NCBI GenBank assembly: GCA_051208045.1
Contig: JBPJFY010000020.1
Location: forward strand, 1 to 52,066
Direction of reading: 5' to 3'
Source: LZORAL124-50-18 sp051208045
Lineage (GTDB): Bacteria; Pseudomonadota; Gammaproteobacteria; Pseudomonadales; Oleiphilaceae
Length of the DNA: 52,066 bases
Shown: positions 26,415-36,074 of the stretch, piece after piece
Position numbering within the stretch: position 1 is the first letter of the stretch
How the letters are laid out: each line of letters starts with the position of its first letter
Notes under the pieces: generated by a model
What the model was told of the DNA's origin: nothing
Database searches by the model: none
What the model saw: the letters and a program-made list of their open reading frames with translations, nothing else
Program-made: the position numbers and the translations under genes

Positions 26415-28571
26415 TTATTCAATCGTAAGATATGCCACGCTTCTGGGCAGGAGAGTGACCTCAATTTCGGCAATGCCATCGCGTGTATCCAGCACGCCCA
26501 GGTCAGTCTGGATTTGGGCACCCATGAGATCCGCCAATGCCGCTGTGTCGGCTTCCCGGTAGGTGCCAGTCGACACCGACGGCAGGTCATGACGACTATC
26601 ACTCTGTGTCGGAGGGATGGTCAACCGTGCGCTTTTCCCTGTCAAACTGGCCCCCCGAAACTGCACGGTCACAGAGGCTGAGGCATCACTGTCATTGGCG
26701 ATGACCGTGCGCAAGCTGCCATCCGGGTGCGACACACTGCTGCTGTTCACCGTGCTCCCCTGCTCTGCTTGTACCACAGGGTCATCACACCCGCTGGTTC
26801 CGCAAATCAACAAGGCATGGTGCGTTCCGGTAAGGAGTTTCGCATGGTAATAGAACGACCAGGCCGCCGGATTCACATGTATTGCACTGCCGTTACTCAC
26901 AAACAGGCCCATGATGGGCGCACCGGCATAATACTGTGCATTCTGGATGTTAAACTGCCCCGATTGGAACAACGACAATGCGCCAGCCACGTAGGATTGC
27001 ACCTGAGGTTCAGAGAAAAATGCATTCCCGCAACTTTGCCCCAAGCCAATGTTCCACTCCGACAAATGCAGTGGCTTGGCAACCATTTGCTGTGCATCCA
27101 ACGCAGTGCGCATGACCTTAAGCCAGGTGATCGTGTTGGCCCAGGTTTCAGCGGCACAATCGCCGTAATAATGGGCGGAGAAAAAGTCCAGCCGGTCCGG
27201 TGTCACGGCTTCCACAAAGCCACCGACCAGCGTCTGATCATCTTCGATGTTTTTATACGCCCCATGAACAAATCCGCTGCCGCCCAATAACTGGGTCATG
27301 TCATTGCTCAACACAGCCTTCAGCCCATCAAAGGTTTCTCGGTACAGTGAGTAAAACGACTCCCGCGAACCGAACCAGAATGCACCATCCGGCTCATTAT
27401 GAATCTCCACATAGGTGGGCAGAAGAATGGGCGCATCGGCGTTGAACTGCCCCACCGCATGCAAGTAAATGTTACGCGCCACAGCGGCCCAGGACGAGAC
27501 ATCCTGAGTATCATTCGGCCCGTTAAAACTTTCCCCCAGACGCATGTAATAACGCAGTCCGTGGTTTTTCAGAATACTGAGCTTCTCATCCATGGTCGAA
27601 AAATCGTAATGCGCCGGATTATCCACCTCCGCAGCATTATTCACCGTCCAATCCAGTCTAGGAGGGCCTTGTGTCGCATCGGCCACACAGGAGGTGGTCA
27701 CCGTGGGTTGCCCACTGGTAGAATCAATCAACGTCGCATCCTGGTAAATTTCACACAGATCTACTCCGGCATCGTGCAGCCGCACTTCGGTCACACCAAA
27801 CGAGGCGAGTAAATTGGCCACGTTGTAAGACTCACCGAAGGTGGGGCTGTTGGGAATACGGTCATCAAACGTCGGCGAACGATTCACCCCCAGCAGATCA
27901 CGATACGTTTCAGTGTGCGTTGTCAAATCCACCACCACCCCCTGGGGAGAAGAAGGATAAGGCGCGAACAGGCCACTCAGCAGTCCATCCACCTCGCCAC
28001 AGCCGGCTTGTGCGCTTGTCTCACTATTTACCCCGGAAAGCGTGTCTGCCAGAGCGTTTGCTCCCAGCTGACTTTCATCCAGCACCAGTTGTTCGACCTG
28101 ATTGATGTAATGGTGAGCGACTTGCTTGCGATAATTCAGAGCTTCCGTATCCGCACCTTGGGCACCATACAATATATCAAGCGCGATGCTCTGCAATGAA
28201 CGGGCACCGCTGGCAAGTAGCTCCGCATAATAGGCCAGTCCGGCGGCGTCGGGGTCACGATCAAACATCTGCTGGTAAAGATTGGTGATCAATGCTTCGG
28301 CGGACAAAGCGCCAAACCGGGATTCAAACTCCGCCGAGGTGCCAAAAGCATCAATAATGCTTTCCAGATTTCCTCCGGACTCCGCCAGTGCATTCGCCCA
28401 CCAGGCTAACCCGCCCACATCGGCCGGACGACCATAGTACGCAATATAGGCGGATTGCACCGTTTCTTCCTGCGCACTCATGGTGCGAAGATTGCACTCA
28501 GCCCATACCGGCGATGGTGCACCCAGGAGACCCACAGCAACACTCAATAACCCTGAACAGAGCTTCCACAT
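26415..28571 (-). CDS. Secreted DUF4214 / clan GH-A glycosidase-like protein
   Basis: A 718-residue protein with a signal peptide (residues 1-24, cut after PVWA). Residues about 35-165 contain two DUF4214-type units (AYIAYYGRPADVGGLAWW, NLYQQMFDRDPDAAGLAYY). From about 225 a TIM-barrel glycosidase-like domain follows, with the acid/base candidate Glu393 (EIHNEPDG) and nucleophile candidate Glu505 (LHLSEWNIG), the clan GH-A arrangement closest to GH39-like enzymes. About 590-718 is a beta-rich tail (TVIANDSDASASVTVQFRG). AGGAG lies nine bases before the ATG. Substrate is unknown; secretion suggests polysaccharide work outside the cytoplasm. The domain pairing is unusual. Confidence 0.8.
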   Translation of the reverse strand: MWKLCSGLLSVAVGLLGAPSPVWAECNLRTMSAQEETVQSAYIAYYGRPADVGGLAWWANALAESGGNLESIIDAFGTSAEFESRFGALSAEALITNLYQQMFDRDPDAAGLAYYAELLASGARSLQSIALDILYGAQGADTEALNYRKQVAHHYINQVEQLVLDESQLGANALADTLSGVNSETSAQAGCGEVDGLLSGLFAPYPSSPQGVVVDLTTHTETYRDLLGVNRSPTFDDRIPNSPTFGESYNVANLLASFGVTEVRLHDAGVDLCEIYQDATLIDSTSGQPTVTTSCVADATQGPPRLDWTVNNAAEVDNPAHYDFSTMDEKLSILKNHGLRYYMRLGESFNGPNDTQDVSSWAAVARNIYLHAVGQFNADAPILLPTYVEIHNEPDGAFWFGSRESFYSLYRETFDGLKAVLSNDMTQLLGGSGFVHGAYKNIEDDQTLVGGFVEAVTPDRLDFFSAHYYGDCAAETWANTITWLKVMRTALDAQQMVAKPLHLSEWNIGLGQSCGNAFFSEPQVQSYVAGALSLFQSGQFNIQNAQYYAGAPIMGLFVSNGSAIHVNPAAWSFYYHAKLLTGTHHALLICGTSGCDDPVVQAEQGSTVNSSSVSHPDGSLRTVIANDSDASASVTVQFRGASLTGKSARLTIPPTQSDSRHDLPSVSTGTYREADTAALADLMGAQIQTDLGVLDTRDGIAEIEVTLLPRSVAYLTIE

Positions 28572-28618
28572 AACCTTGCGCTCCTCTTTTGAAGCAACGA
28601 TCCTGCAAATCAGTATAG

Positions 28619-29923
28619 CTACAATTTCCGCCGCACGAAGCCTACGTGCTCGGTGGCAATGTAGGCTTGCTCACGATACTTTGAGGGCAAAGACTCATCC
28701 CGAAGGCTTGCTTCAATCGCATCCAACTCCGCACCAAGCGCACGCCGCTCTTCTCCCGCTGGCTCCTCACCCAGCTTTCCTGAGAGAATCAAGTCAATCT
28801 CATGCAACCGATCATAATACTGATACACCCGCGACTGCATACGCCAGGCCAACAGGGCAGGCACAACTTTCGCCAGCGGCAACAACAGAAACACAATGGG
28901 CAACAACAAAATGGCGAACCGGTTCACCTGGGCGGCCACCCAATACGGCAAAAAGCTTTCCAGAGCGCTGAATCCCTCACGCAACAGTTTGGCCGCATAC
29001 ACATCCGCAGGCATATCCAGCAGCTGCGTGTTCGGGAAGTTCGGCTCCATGTGGAGTAGTCCGCGTTCACTGTGCACACGAACCATGGCATGCACCAGCC
29101 GATTGACCAGCGCTGGATGCAAATCATCCCGCGCCACCAGTTTCGTGACCAAGGTGACCAACGGTACCTGTTCTGATGGATACGCCGGATGATAGCGTAT
29201 CGCCCCGGTATTCAGTTCAACAAGCTGCGCTTCCGGGATCCGGTGCGTTAACGCTTTCGAGTGGGACAAGGGAAGCAGCAGTATCCCCTCATGGTCATAT
29301 AACGCGCTCAGATACGGGGCATCGAGCGGGGCAACAAAAAACGCCAGATCAATTTGTGCATCCAGTAACGCCTCTGCGGCCGCCTGACCACTTAAATCGG
29401 TAGCATTGGGGTTACTCGGCAGCAGTGCCGGCGCGCCAGTAATCGTCGCCAGCTGGTCCACAATGGCTCGCGTGCCGCTGCCCTCAGCGCCCAGGGCGAT
29501 GCGCTTTTCTGCCCATTCATACGGATTGCCACTCAGCTGTGCCGCGCTTCGAGCAAAGATCAGCAGCGGTTCCGGAAAGATTGCGGCCAGTGCTTGAAGC
29601 TCAGGATTTTGCGTTGGTATGCCCCCTTGGATCAGCGCCAGGTCTACGCCACTGCCCGGATTGTTCATCAGGTCCCGGTTCTCAGCAGACCCCGCCGTAT
29701 GTTCAATCTCCAGCACGAGGCCATCTTCCGCAAGAATATCGCGGTAGCGTTCCGCGATGGCGTAATACGCACTGCCGGGTGCTCCTGCCGCAATGGTCAA
29801 CGATTGGGGGGGAATCAATCGCAATCCGACAATCAGCCCATAAAGCACGGCGATCACCGCCAGTGCGCCCAAAATGTAGAGTGCAATGGCCTGCAGCACG
29901 CTGGACGATACCAATGATTTCAT
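28619..29923 (-). CDS. TAXI-type solute-binding protein with two membrane anchors
   Basis: A 434-residue protein. After a membrane segment (about 12-32) comes a periplasmic TAXI-type binding domain (LTIAAGAPGSAYYAIAERY, ENRDLMNNPGSGVDLALIQGG, IALGAEGSGTRAIVDQL). A second hydrophobic segment at about 330-355 (FAILLLPIVFLLLP) and a charged cytoplasmic tail follow. Ordinary TAXI proteins are free periplasmic receptors with one signal peptide and partner TRAP membrane proteins; no TRAP permease is near. This membrane-bound orphan version could feed a distant permease or sense a ligand. GAGGAG precedes the ATG. Upstream is mdlB on the same strand, 40 bases away. Confidence 0.82.
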   Translation of the reverse strand: MKSLVSSSVLQAIALYILGALAVIAVLYGLIVGLRLIPPQSLTIAAGAPGSAYYAIAERYRDILAEDGLVLEIEHTAGSAENRDLMNNPGSGVDLALIQGGIPTQNPELQALAAIFPEPLLIFARSAAQLSGNPYEWAEKRIALGAEGSGTRAIVDQLATITGAPALLPSNPNATDLSGQAAAEALLDAQIDLAFFVAPLDAPYLSALYDHEGILLLPLSHSKALTHRIPEAQLVELNTGAIRYHPAYPSEQVPLVTLVTKLVARDDLHPALVNRLVHAMVRVHSERGLLHMEPNFPNTQLLDMPADVYAAKLLREGFSALESFLPYWVAAQVNRFAILLLPIVFLLLPLAKVVPALLAWRMQSRVYQYYDRLHEIDLILSGKLGEEPAGEERRALGAELDAIEASLRDESLPSKYREQAYIATEHVGFVRRKL

Positions 29924-29963
29924 AAGCTTTTCTCCTCGACACAGTATAGATCAGAAAACGCGG

Positions 29964-31721
29964 TTAATGGGCTGGCACAGCGTCGTGCATCTGATCATCG
30001 CGCTGCTGAAGCTGATACATGTGACGGTACAAGCCCTCTACACGCATCAGCTCTGAATGCGTGCCCTGTTGCTGCACCTGCCCCTGATGCAGAACAAAGA
30101 GACAATCCGCGTCCCGCACAGTACTCAGGCGGTGCGCAATGGCGACCAAAGTGACCTTGCCTCGCAGCGACATCAGCGATTTCTGAATCAGACGCTCCGT
30201 GTGACTGTCGATGTTAGCCGTTGCCTCATCCAATATGAGAATACGCGGCTTGCGAGCCAGCGCACGCGCGAGATTGAGCAACTGCCGCTGTCCCGCGCTC
30301 AGATTTTTACCCCGCTCCGCCAGTCGTGTCTGATAGCCCGCTGGCATGGCCATTATCGCATCATGCAGCTGCGCGGCCTTCGCTGCGGCGTCTACCTCTT
30401 CATCACTTAATGACAACTCAAGGCGGATGTTATCCGCAATGGTTCCCGCGAAGATAAACGCATCCTGTTGGACAAAACCCAGGAGAGCCGAACGCGACTG
30501 TTTGGTGATACTTGAGAGTGGAATACCGCCAATACTGATCTCACCCGACACCACAGGGTAGAATCCCATCAACAGGGACATAAGCGTACTTTTGCCGGAG
30601 CCTGTATGACCGACGATCCCGATAAACGCGCCTTCGGGTACGTCGATACGAATGTCGCTCAGCACGGTTTTCTTTCCATCATAGGAAAAATCATTCACAC
30701 GAAACCGCACATCACACTGCTGGGGATCACTCCCTTCGGCTGGCGTGCGCTCCACCGGTTCATCCAGCAATGTAAACACCCGCCCGGCTGACACCAGCGC
30801 CTGTTGCGCCATATTGAGCCGGGAAGTCATCTCAATAAGCGGCTCGGTAAGGCTTCCCAAGTAGTTGATGAAGGCATAGATCACTCCGACTTTCACCGCG
30901 CCCTGCTCGGTTAACTCAATCAGGCCGAAGCCGAACAGCAGCGCTGCCAACACTAACATATGAATGAAGTCGATCAGGGCACGTAACATGAATCCATCAA
31001 TCGTGATATTGCGCACCTTGGTCTTATAATGATCCGTGCTGACCGCGTTGAATGCTCGTTTGAATGCGGCCTGCTGGTTCATTAATTGAATCACCGACAT
31101 GCCCTCGATACTTTCATTCAGGCGCGCATTGATATCGCTCAGCAAACTTCGCACACGCTGAAAAATGGGCGTGGATACTTTTTGATACGTCCACATAATG
31201 AGAATCACGATGGGAACCAGGAGAACACAAAGCCACACCAGGCGCACATCCAGCAGCGCCATGGCAATCAGGATGCCCAGCACACGAATACTGTTCTGTG
31301 CAAACACGGAAATCACGCCAACGTACAAATCCTTAATCGCTTCCGTATCGTTGGTAATTCTGCTGATCAAACTGCCTGTGGCGGTCTTATCAAAATACGC
31401 AATGGGTAAATGCATCACATGGCCAAAAACCTGTTCGCGAATGCGCTGAATGACGTCGAGCGCAATTCGATTAAAGCGAATGGCCTGTGCATAAAACGCG
31501 CTTGCCCCCAACAACTGGGCGGCAAAGTAGGCGCAAATCAATAAAAGAATGTCGCCAACTTCCCACACGCCGGGCGTGAGATAATCATCGATAAAGATTT
31601 TGATGAGAAACGGCCCGAGCACACTCGCAGTGGTCGCCAGAATCAGTAACAGAAACGCTTGAATCAACGTTGCCCGGTAAAACAGCGCATAGCCCAGTAA
31701 TCGCTGGAAGGTCAGCTTCAT
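29964..31721 (-). CDS. mdlB: MdlB-like ABC exporter half
   Basis: A 585-residue ABC half-transporter: six membrane segments (about 15-300), then an ATPase domain with Walker A GIVGHTGSGKSTL, signature LSAGQRQLLN, Walker B ILILDEATANIDS with catalytic Glu, and switch His (AIAHRLST). It overlaps the end of mdlA as ATGA, and length and order match the E. coli mdlA-mdlB pair (a heterodimeric multidrug-like exporter). The signature is LSAGQ rather than LSGGQ. The exported compound is unknown. Confidence 0.88.
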   Translation of the reverse strand: MKLTFQRLLGYALFYRATLIQAFLLLILATTASVLGPFLIKIFIDDYLTPGVWEVGDILLLICAYFAAQLLGASAFYAQAIRFNRIALDVIQRIREQVFGHVMHLPIAYFDKTATGSLISRITNDTEAIKDLYVGVISVFAQNSIRVLGILIAMALLDVRLVWLCVLLVPIVILIMWTYQKVSTPIFQRVRSLLSDINARLNESIEGMSVIQLMNQQAAFKRAFNAVSTDHYKTKVRNITIDGFMLRALIDFIHMLVLAALLFGFGLIELTEQGAVKVGVIYAFINYLGSLTEPLIEMTSRLNMAQQALVSAGRVFTLLDEPVERTPAEGSDPQQCDVRFRVNDFSYDGKKTVLSDIRIDVPEGAFIGIVGHTGSGKSTLMSLLMGFYPVVSGEISIGGIPLSSITKQSRSALLGFVQQDAFIFAGTIADNIRLELSLSDEEVDAAAKAAQLHDAIMAMPAGYQTRLAERGKNLSAGQRQLLNLARALARKPRILILDEATANIDSHTERLIQKSLMSLRGKVTLVAIAHRLSTVRDADCLFVLHQGQVQQQGTHSELMRVEGLYRHMYQLQQRDDQMHDAVPAH

Positions 31722-33487
31722 TGTCCGGCCTCCACCACCTGCTCCAATTGCTGGTAGTCATACATCTGCCGGTACCAGCCATTGTGTGCCAGCAACGCCT
31801 CATGGTCACCCCGTTCGATGACCTTCCCCTGACTGAGCACCACAATTTCTCTGGCCGACTCAACGGCTGTCAAGCGGTGGCAAACAACCACCGTGGTTTT
31901 CCCCTGTCGCTCTTGGTACAGGTGCTGCAAAATCGCACGTTCGGTTTTCACATCCACCGCCGACAATGCGTCATCCAATAACAGCACGGGCGCATCCTGT
32001 AGCAATGCCCGCGCAATCGCAATACGCTGTTTCTGGCCGCCTGACAGCGTGATACCCCGCTCCCCCACCAGCGTCTGATACCCGTCGGGAAAACGCACAA
32101 TATCCTCATGCACCTCTGCGATTCGCGCCACGGCTTCCACTTCCTGCGCGCTGGCGTCAGGTCTGGCCAGAGCAATGTTCTCAGCGATGGTTGCTGAAAA
32201 CAGAAACGGCGTTTGCGGTACGGTGGCAATGTGTCGACGCAGGTTATCGAGCGTCAACTCTGCCAGCCGAATCCCCCCCAGCCTGAGATCAAGCGCACTT
32301 TCTGCCATCCCGTCACTTGCAGGCGCTTCTTCCTGACGAACGAGCAAATTCAGCAAAGTCGACTTACCCGCGCCGGTATGACCCACGATGCCGAGCGTAT
32401 CGCCCGGTAAAACAGTAATATCAATGCCAGCCAGGGCGGGAGTGTGGCCCGTTTCATAGGCAAACTGTGGAATTCTCAGATCAATGCGCGGGGACACCGC
32501 CTGGTCGTACCGGCCCGAATCCACGATGTCTGGTTCCATACAGAACAAGGCATCAATGCGCTGATAGGCCGCCTGCCCTCGTTCAACCAGATTCAGTAAC
32601 CACCCAATGGCAAACATGGGCCAGATCATATAGCCCAGATAAAGCGTAAAACTCGTCAATTGGCCCAGCGTGAGTTGCGATTGAAAAATTAAGTAAGCAC
32701 CACCGGCAATGCTGAGAAAAAACGAAAAGCCCACACCCAGCTGAATCACCGGGTCATATTTGCTGTCAGTTTGAGCGACCCGTTGATTGGCGTGATTTGC
32801 CTCCCGTGCAATCTGATTAAACTGTGCCTGCTCAACCTGTTCACGACCCAGCGCACGCGTGAGCCGAAGCGCGGATAAACTTTCCTGAACATCATCGTTC
32901 AAATCACTGAATCGCGCCTGCGCATCATGAAAAGAGACATGTAACTCTTTTCCGAATCGCCACATAAAATACCCCACAATCGGCCAGGGAATCAGCGCCA
33001 ATAGCGTCAGCGGCCAGGAAATGAATACCGTCATCATGATCAGCACCAACAGGCCCGTGAAGGCACCGTCAAACAGCGCCAGCACCGCTTCACCCGCGGT
33101 CATCTCTACCGCTTGAATGTCATTCGTGGCCCGGGCCATGAGATCCCCGGTGGTCATTTTCTGATAAAAACGCGGGGATTGCCGCGTAAGATGGTCAAAC
33201 AAACGCTGCCGCAACTGGTTTGCCAGCAAATAACTGGCACCAAATAACGCTACACGCCACACCACCCGCAACAGGTAACTCACCAGTGCAACACCAAGTA
33301 TCAAACCAATGTATTGGTACAACTGTGCGCGCGTCATACTGCCTTCAGACAGCCCATCCACGATGATTCCCACCAACCAGGGGGGAATCATCGTGGTAAA
33401 TCCCACACCCATGAGTGCCGCGACGGCAATGGCATACCGACGCCATTGCTGCTTGAAAAACCACGTTAACTTGAGGAAAACAGACAT
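31718..33487 (-). CDS. mdlA: MdlA-like ABC exporter half
   Basis: A 589-residue partner of MdlB. The membrane domain (about 15-310) is followed by an ATPase with Walker A GIVGHTGAGKSTL, a full signature LSGGQKQRIAIARAL and Walker B VLLLDDALSAVD, where the catalytic glutamate is replaced by Asp. Together with the altered signature in the partner this is the classic asymmetric pair: one degenerate and one consensus ATP site. I start at ATG 33487 (MSVFLKLTWFF); the longer frame to 33541 has no ribosome binding site. First gene of the pair. Confidence 0.88.
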   Translation of the reverse strand: MSVFLKLTWFFKQQWRRYAIAVAALMGVGFTTMIPPWLVGIIVDGLSEGSMTRAQLYQYIGLILGVALVSYLLRVVWRVALFGASYLLANQLRQRLFDHLTRQSPRFYQKMTTGDLMARATNDIQAVEMTAGEAVLALFDGAFTGLLVLIMMTVFISWPLTLLALIPWPIVGYFMWRFGKELHVSFHDAQARFSDLNDDVQESLSALRLTRALGREQVEQAQFNQIAREANHANQRVAQTDSKYDPVIQLGVGFSFFLSIAGGAYLIFQSQLTLGQLTSFTLYLGYMIWPMFAIGWLLNLVERGQAAYQRIDALFCMEPDIVDSGRYDQAVSPRIDLRIPQFAYETGHTPALAGIDITVLPGDTLGIVGHTGAGKSTLLNLLVRQEEAPASDGMAESALDLRLGGIRLAELTLDNLRRHIATVPQTPFLFSATIAENIALARPDASAQEVEAVARIAEVHEDIVRFPDGYQTLVGERGITLSGGQKQRIAIARALLQDAPVLLLDDALSAVDVKTERAILQHLYQERQGKTTVVVCHRLTAVESAREIVVLSQGKVIERGDHEALLAHNGWYRQMYDYQQLEQVVEAGQ

Positions 33488-33640
33488 AAATTCCGGAAAA
33501 AAAATTTTTTTTCTGCGTAAGCAACTCGCTGGCAGAAACAATTGGGCGTGTAAATGGATCGAATCGAAAAGAAAGGATTGTAGACGAAGCGGATGGCGCG
33601 ACTCAATGATTTCACGAACGCGGTGATCGCAAGAGGATAC

Positions 33641-33671
33641 GCCTCAGACGATAAGAATAGACGTCTGAGGC
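33641..33671 (-). terminator. Hairpin downstream of the lipoprotein gene
   Basis: GCCTCAGACG (33641-33650) and CGTCTGAGGC (33662-33671) form a perfect 10-base-pair stem with an 11-base loop, 28 bases past the lipoprotein stop and before mdlA. No T-run follows on the minus strand, so it may need Rho or only stabilise the 3' end. Confidence 0.55.
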
Positions 33672-33698
33672 AAGAGAGTTATGATGGAATCAATCGCA

Positions 33699-34766
33699 TC
33701 AAAGCGCGTTGATCGCTGTGCAAGTGGCAGGATCATTCAGGTTGAACTCTGTCGGCACGGCAGACAAACGATTCCCGATGTTAGATCCATTTTCGCCCAA
33801 TATACCCTTTTCCGTCACAAGCAGCGTATGATCATCAAACAACGGGCCACGGCCGATGGCCAGCGAACTGGGGAAAGAGAAACTGCCAAGCCAGGTGGCA
33901 TACTTCTCACCATTTGCTGTGACGTATATCAACTGACCACTCACGTAACTCGTGATCGCAACACCGTCGCAATACGGCAGAATGTCATCAATTATCGCCA
34001 GACTGGACCCGGCATCGTAAACAACGTTGGCCGGCGCATCATTTGACACCCACTCGCCCGAAGGCAACTGAACACTGTGCGGGATCTCCCCACCGTCAAA
34101 ATACAACTTCCGCACCTTGTTATTGTCAGAGAGGTACAGTCTGTTCCCGGTAACACGCACGCCATTAGGATTCCTCACGCCGTAGTCCGCCCCAAGCCAA
34201 TCTCGATTAAAGCCTGTGATGGTGGCAGTATCACCCGCATAGGTCACACCAACCTTTCCGACACTCCCCTGCCCCAGGAGGTTGTAGTTGGCAATCAACA
34301 GATCACCATCCGGCGCAAACGCCAGTCCATTGGGAACGACAATCGTGTCCAGAACACCTTCACCCGCCTCTGGATGATCCAACAGATGAAACTGCATTGC
34401 ACGAGGATCTGCCTTGTCTTTTGCGTGAAACAGCCGCGTATCCACGCCCGCTTTAAATGTCCAGCCTTTCCATTTGAGATAGGGCTTACTGCAGACGACA
34501 AACACATTGTCACCCTGTTGTGCCATACCGGTACAGGAACCACTGCTGTTGATCAGGGAATCCGTGGCCTCCAGGCCGGACGTGCCTGCGACAATGCCAA
34601 CCACCGCTTTGCCGCCGGTGACAAGCACAGCCCCGGCCTGAGTGATGAGAATGTTTTCGGCATCCCCCACCTTAGCAATTTTTTCTTTTTCAACGCAGCC
34701 CGCCGCCAGACACAAGGCAGCAGCCGCTACGAGCATTTTTCGCCCGGCGGAAATTTGAGAAGTCAT
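33699..34766 (-). CDS. Lipoprotein with beta-propeller-like (SMP-30-type) repeats
   Basis: A 355-residue protein with a lipoprotein signal ending in lipobox LAAGC (Cys24). The body has repeated blade-like segments such as VVPNGLAFAPDGDLLIANYN, GVRNPNGVRVTGNRLYLSDN and SGQLIYVTANGEKYATWLG, typical of NHL/SMP-30 gluconolactonase-like six-bladed propellers. The metal-binding residues of true gluconolactonases are not obvious, so a binding or scaffold role is as likely as lactonase activity. AAGGA lies seven bases before the ATG. It is flanked by ansA upstream and a hairpin downstream. Confidence 0.7.
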   Translation of the reverse strand: MTSQISAGRKMLVAAAALCLAAGCVEKEKIAKVGDAENILITQAGAVLVTGGKAVVGIVAGTSGLEATDSLINSSGSCTGMAQQGDNVFVVCSKPYLKWKGWTFKAGVDTRLFHAKDKADPRAMQFHLLDHPEAGEGVLDTIVVPNGLAFAPDGDLLIANYNLLGQGSVGKVGVTYAGDTATITGFNRDWLGADYGVRNPNGVRVTGNRLYLSDNNKVRKLYFDGGEIPHSVQLPSGEWVSNDAPANVVYDAGSSLAIIDDILPYCDGVAITSYVSGQLIYVTANGEKYATWLGSFSFPSSLAIGRGPLFDDHTLLVTEKGILGENGSNIGNRLSAVPTEFNLNDPATCTAINAL

Positions 34767-34866
34767 CGTGAGATCCTTGTTGTTATTTTCTCGTCGTGTG
34801 AATTATTATATTTTTATTGATCAGTGCATGTCAGGAAGGCTAGAGCATCTCAAGGCAAATTCGAAT

Positions 34867-34880
34867 CCCCCATATGGGGG
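34867..34880. repeat. Perfect palindrome CCCCCATATGGGGG
   Basis: A 14-base palindrome inside a C/G-run stretch (five C, ATAT, eight G) just past the ansA stop, between ansA and the lipoprotein gene. The loop is too short for a good terminator; a regulator site or chance are both possible. Confidence 0.35.
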
Positions 34881-34898
34881 GGGATGCTGGTGGAGCGA

Positions 34899-35969
34899 TC
34901 AGGGCGTCAACTCTCCCCGCAAATTGCGCTGCATCTTCGTGCGCACTTCTTCTACCGGGAGATTTGTCGACAGAAGAAAGCTCAATTTCGTCAGCGTTGC
35001 CTCCGGCGTCATATCCATGGCACTCACCGCGCCGCACTCCATCAGCACTTTCCCGGTCTCATAGCCAGCCATATCTACCCGCCCTTTGTAGCACTGCGAG
35101 CAATTCACGATCACCACACCGCGCGCACTCGCCTGGGACAACAGGCCCAGAAATTCCTTGTCTTGTGACGGTACATTACCCATGCCGTAGGTCATGAGCA
35201 CCACCCCCTCAGCACCGCCCTCAAGAACGTGCCCGAGCAGATTGGGCGGGAATCCCGGAAACAGCATCAGAACGGCGACGTTGGGCGGCACCAGTTTGTG
35301 TACTTTCAACGGCAATGGGCGTTTTTCCAAAAGCAGGCCGGTATTGATCGAAATGCGGGTACCCACCGTTGCCAATGGGGCACAGTTCGGTGATTCGAAG
35401 GCATGAAAACCGGAAGCATCCACTTTTCTCGACCGGTTCCCCCGATAGAGGTGGTTATGGAAATACAACCCGACTTCCGGTATGTCGTAGTTCGCCGCCA
35501 GGAGTATCGATGTGAGCAGATTGTCCTGTGCATCGGAGCGCACCTGACTCCACGGGATTTGCGAGCCAGTCACAATCACAGGTTTGGATAAATCCTCCAG
35601 CATAAAACTCAGCGCACTGGCCGTGTAAGCCATCGTATCGGTGCCATGCAATACCACAAAACCATCAAACTCATGATAGCGGGAGGCGATGTCATCAGAT
35701 ATCTGCTTCCAATGCAGAGGTGTGACATTGGCAGAGTCAATTAATTCCGGATATTCGTAAACGTCAACGTCCGGCAAATCCGCCTGATGCGCCTGAATAA
35801 AGGCGAGCAGTTGTTTTTTGAATGCCGCCTCCACGGGTAAATACCCACGCTCAGACGGTTGCATACCAATGGTTCCCCCGGTGTACGCAATATACACCCG
35901 TTTTTTCCTGTCACCATTCATTCTGCCGCCATCCATTCCACCGCCATCCATTCTGCCGCCATCAATCAT
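34899..35969 (-). CDS. ansA: Type I L-asparaginase
   Basis: A 356-residue cytoplasmic asparaginase that hydrolyses asparagine to aspartate and ammonia. The N-terminal active-site threonine lies in YTGGTIGM (about 29-36) and the second Thr-Asp in LHGTDTMAYTASAL; VTGSQIPW and CGAVSAMDMTPEA follow as in AnsA. It is about 20 residues longer than usual because of an odd Met/Asp/Gly/Arg-rich N-terminus encoded by a 15-base tandem repeat that offers several in-frame ATGs. The first ATG (35969) is best placed behind AGGAG. The next genes are a lipoprotein downstream and Hsp20 divergently upstream. Confidence 0.9.
   Translation of the reverse strand: MIDGGRMDGGGMDGGRMNGDRKKRVYIAYTGGTIGMQPSERGYLPVEAAFKKQLLAFIQAHQADLPDVDVYEYPELIDSANVTPLHWKQISDDIASRYHEFDGFVVLHGTDTMAYTASALSFMLEDLSKPVIVTGSQIPWSQVRSDAQDNLLTSILLAANYDIPEVGLYFHNHLYRGNRSRKVDASGFHAFESPNCAPLATVGTRISINTGLLLEKRPLPLKVHKLVPPNVAVLMLFPGFPPNLLGHVLEGGAEGVVLMTYGMGNVPSQDKEFLGLLSQASARGVVIVNCSQCYKGRVDMAGYETGKVLMECGAVSAMDMTPEATLTKLSFLLSTNLPVEEVRTKMQRNLRGELTP
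35912..35968 (-). repeat. 15-base tandem repeat at the ansA start
   Basis: About three copies of a unit close to GGCGGCAGAATGGAT lie in the first codons of ansA and encode GG(R/G)MD units, each with an in-frame ATG. The repeat is a whole number of codons, so slippage changes length but not frame. Confidence 0.7.
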
Positions 35970-36045
35970 GAGGCATCTCCTGTTCAGCCATCGTTTTGCT
36001 CAGTATGGCTGAGATAGGAAATCAAATAAAATTTTTCACCGCCCC

Positions 36046-36074
36046 CTTGAAAGCCAGTTGATCGGACTTATTTA
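36046..36074 (+). promoter_or_regulatory. Candidate heat-shock (sigma-32) promoter of hsp20
   Basis: CTTGAAA (36046-36052) is a perfect sigma-32 -35 element; after 13 bases comes ACTTATTTA, a partial match to the C-rich -10 (CCCCATTTA). It lies about 125 bases before the hsp20 ATG. The gene's identity as a small heat-shock protein supports the call; the -10 is weak. Confidence 0.5.

Noticed and set aside
34867..34883. Terminator after ansA
   Set aside because: The C/G palindrome has only a four-base centre and no T-run; kept as a palindrome, not as a terminator.
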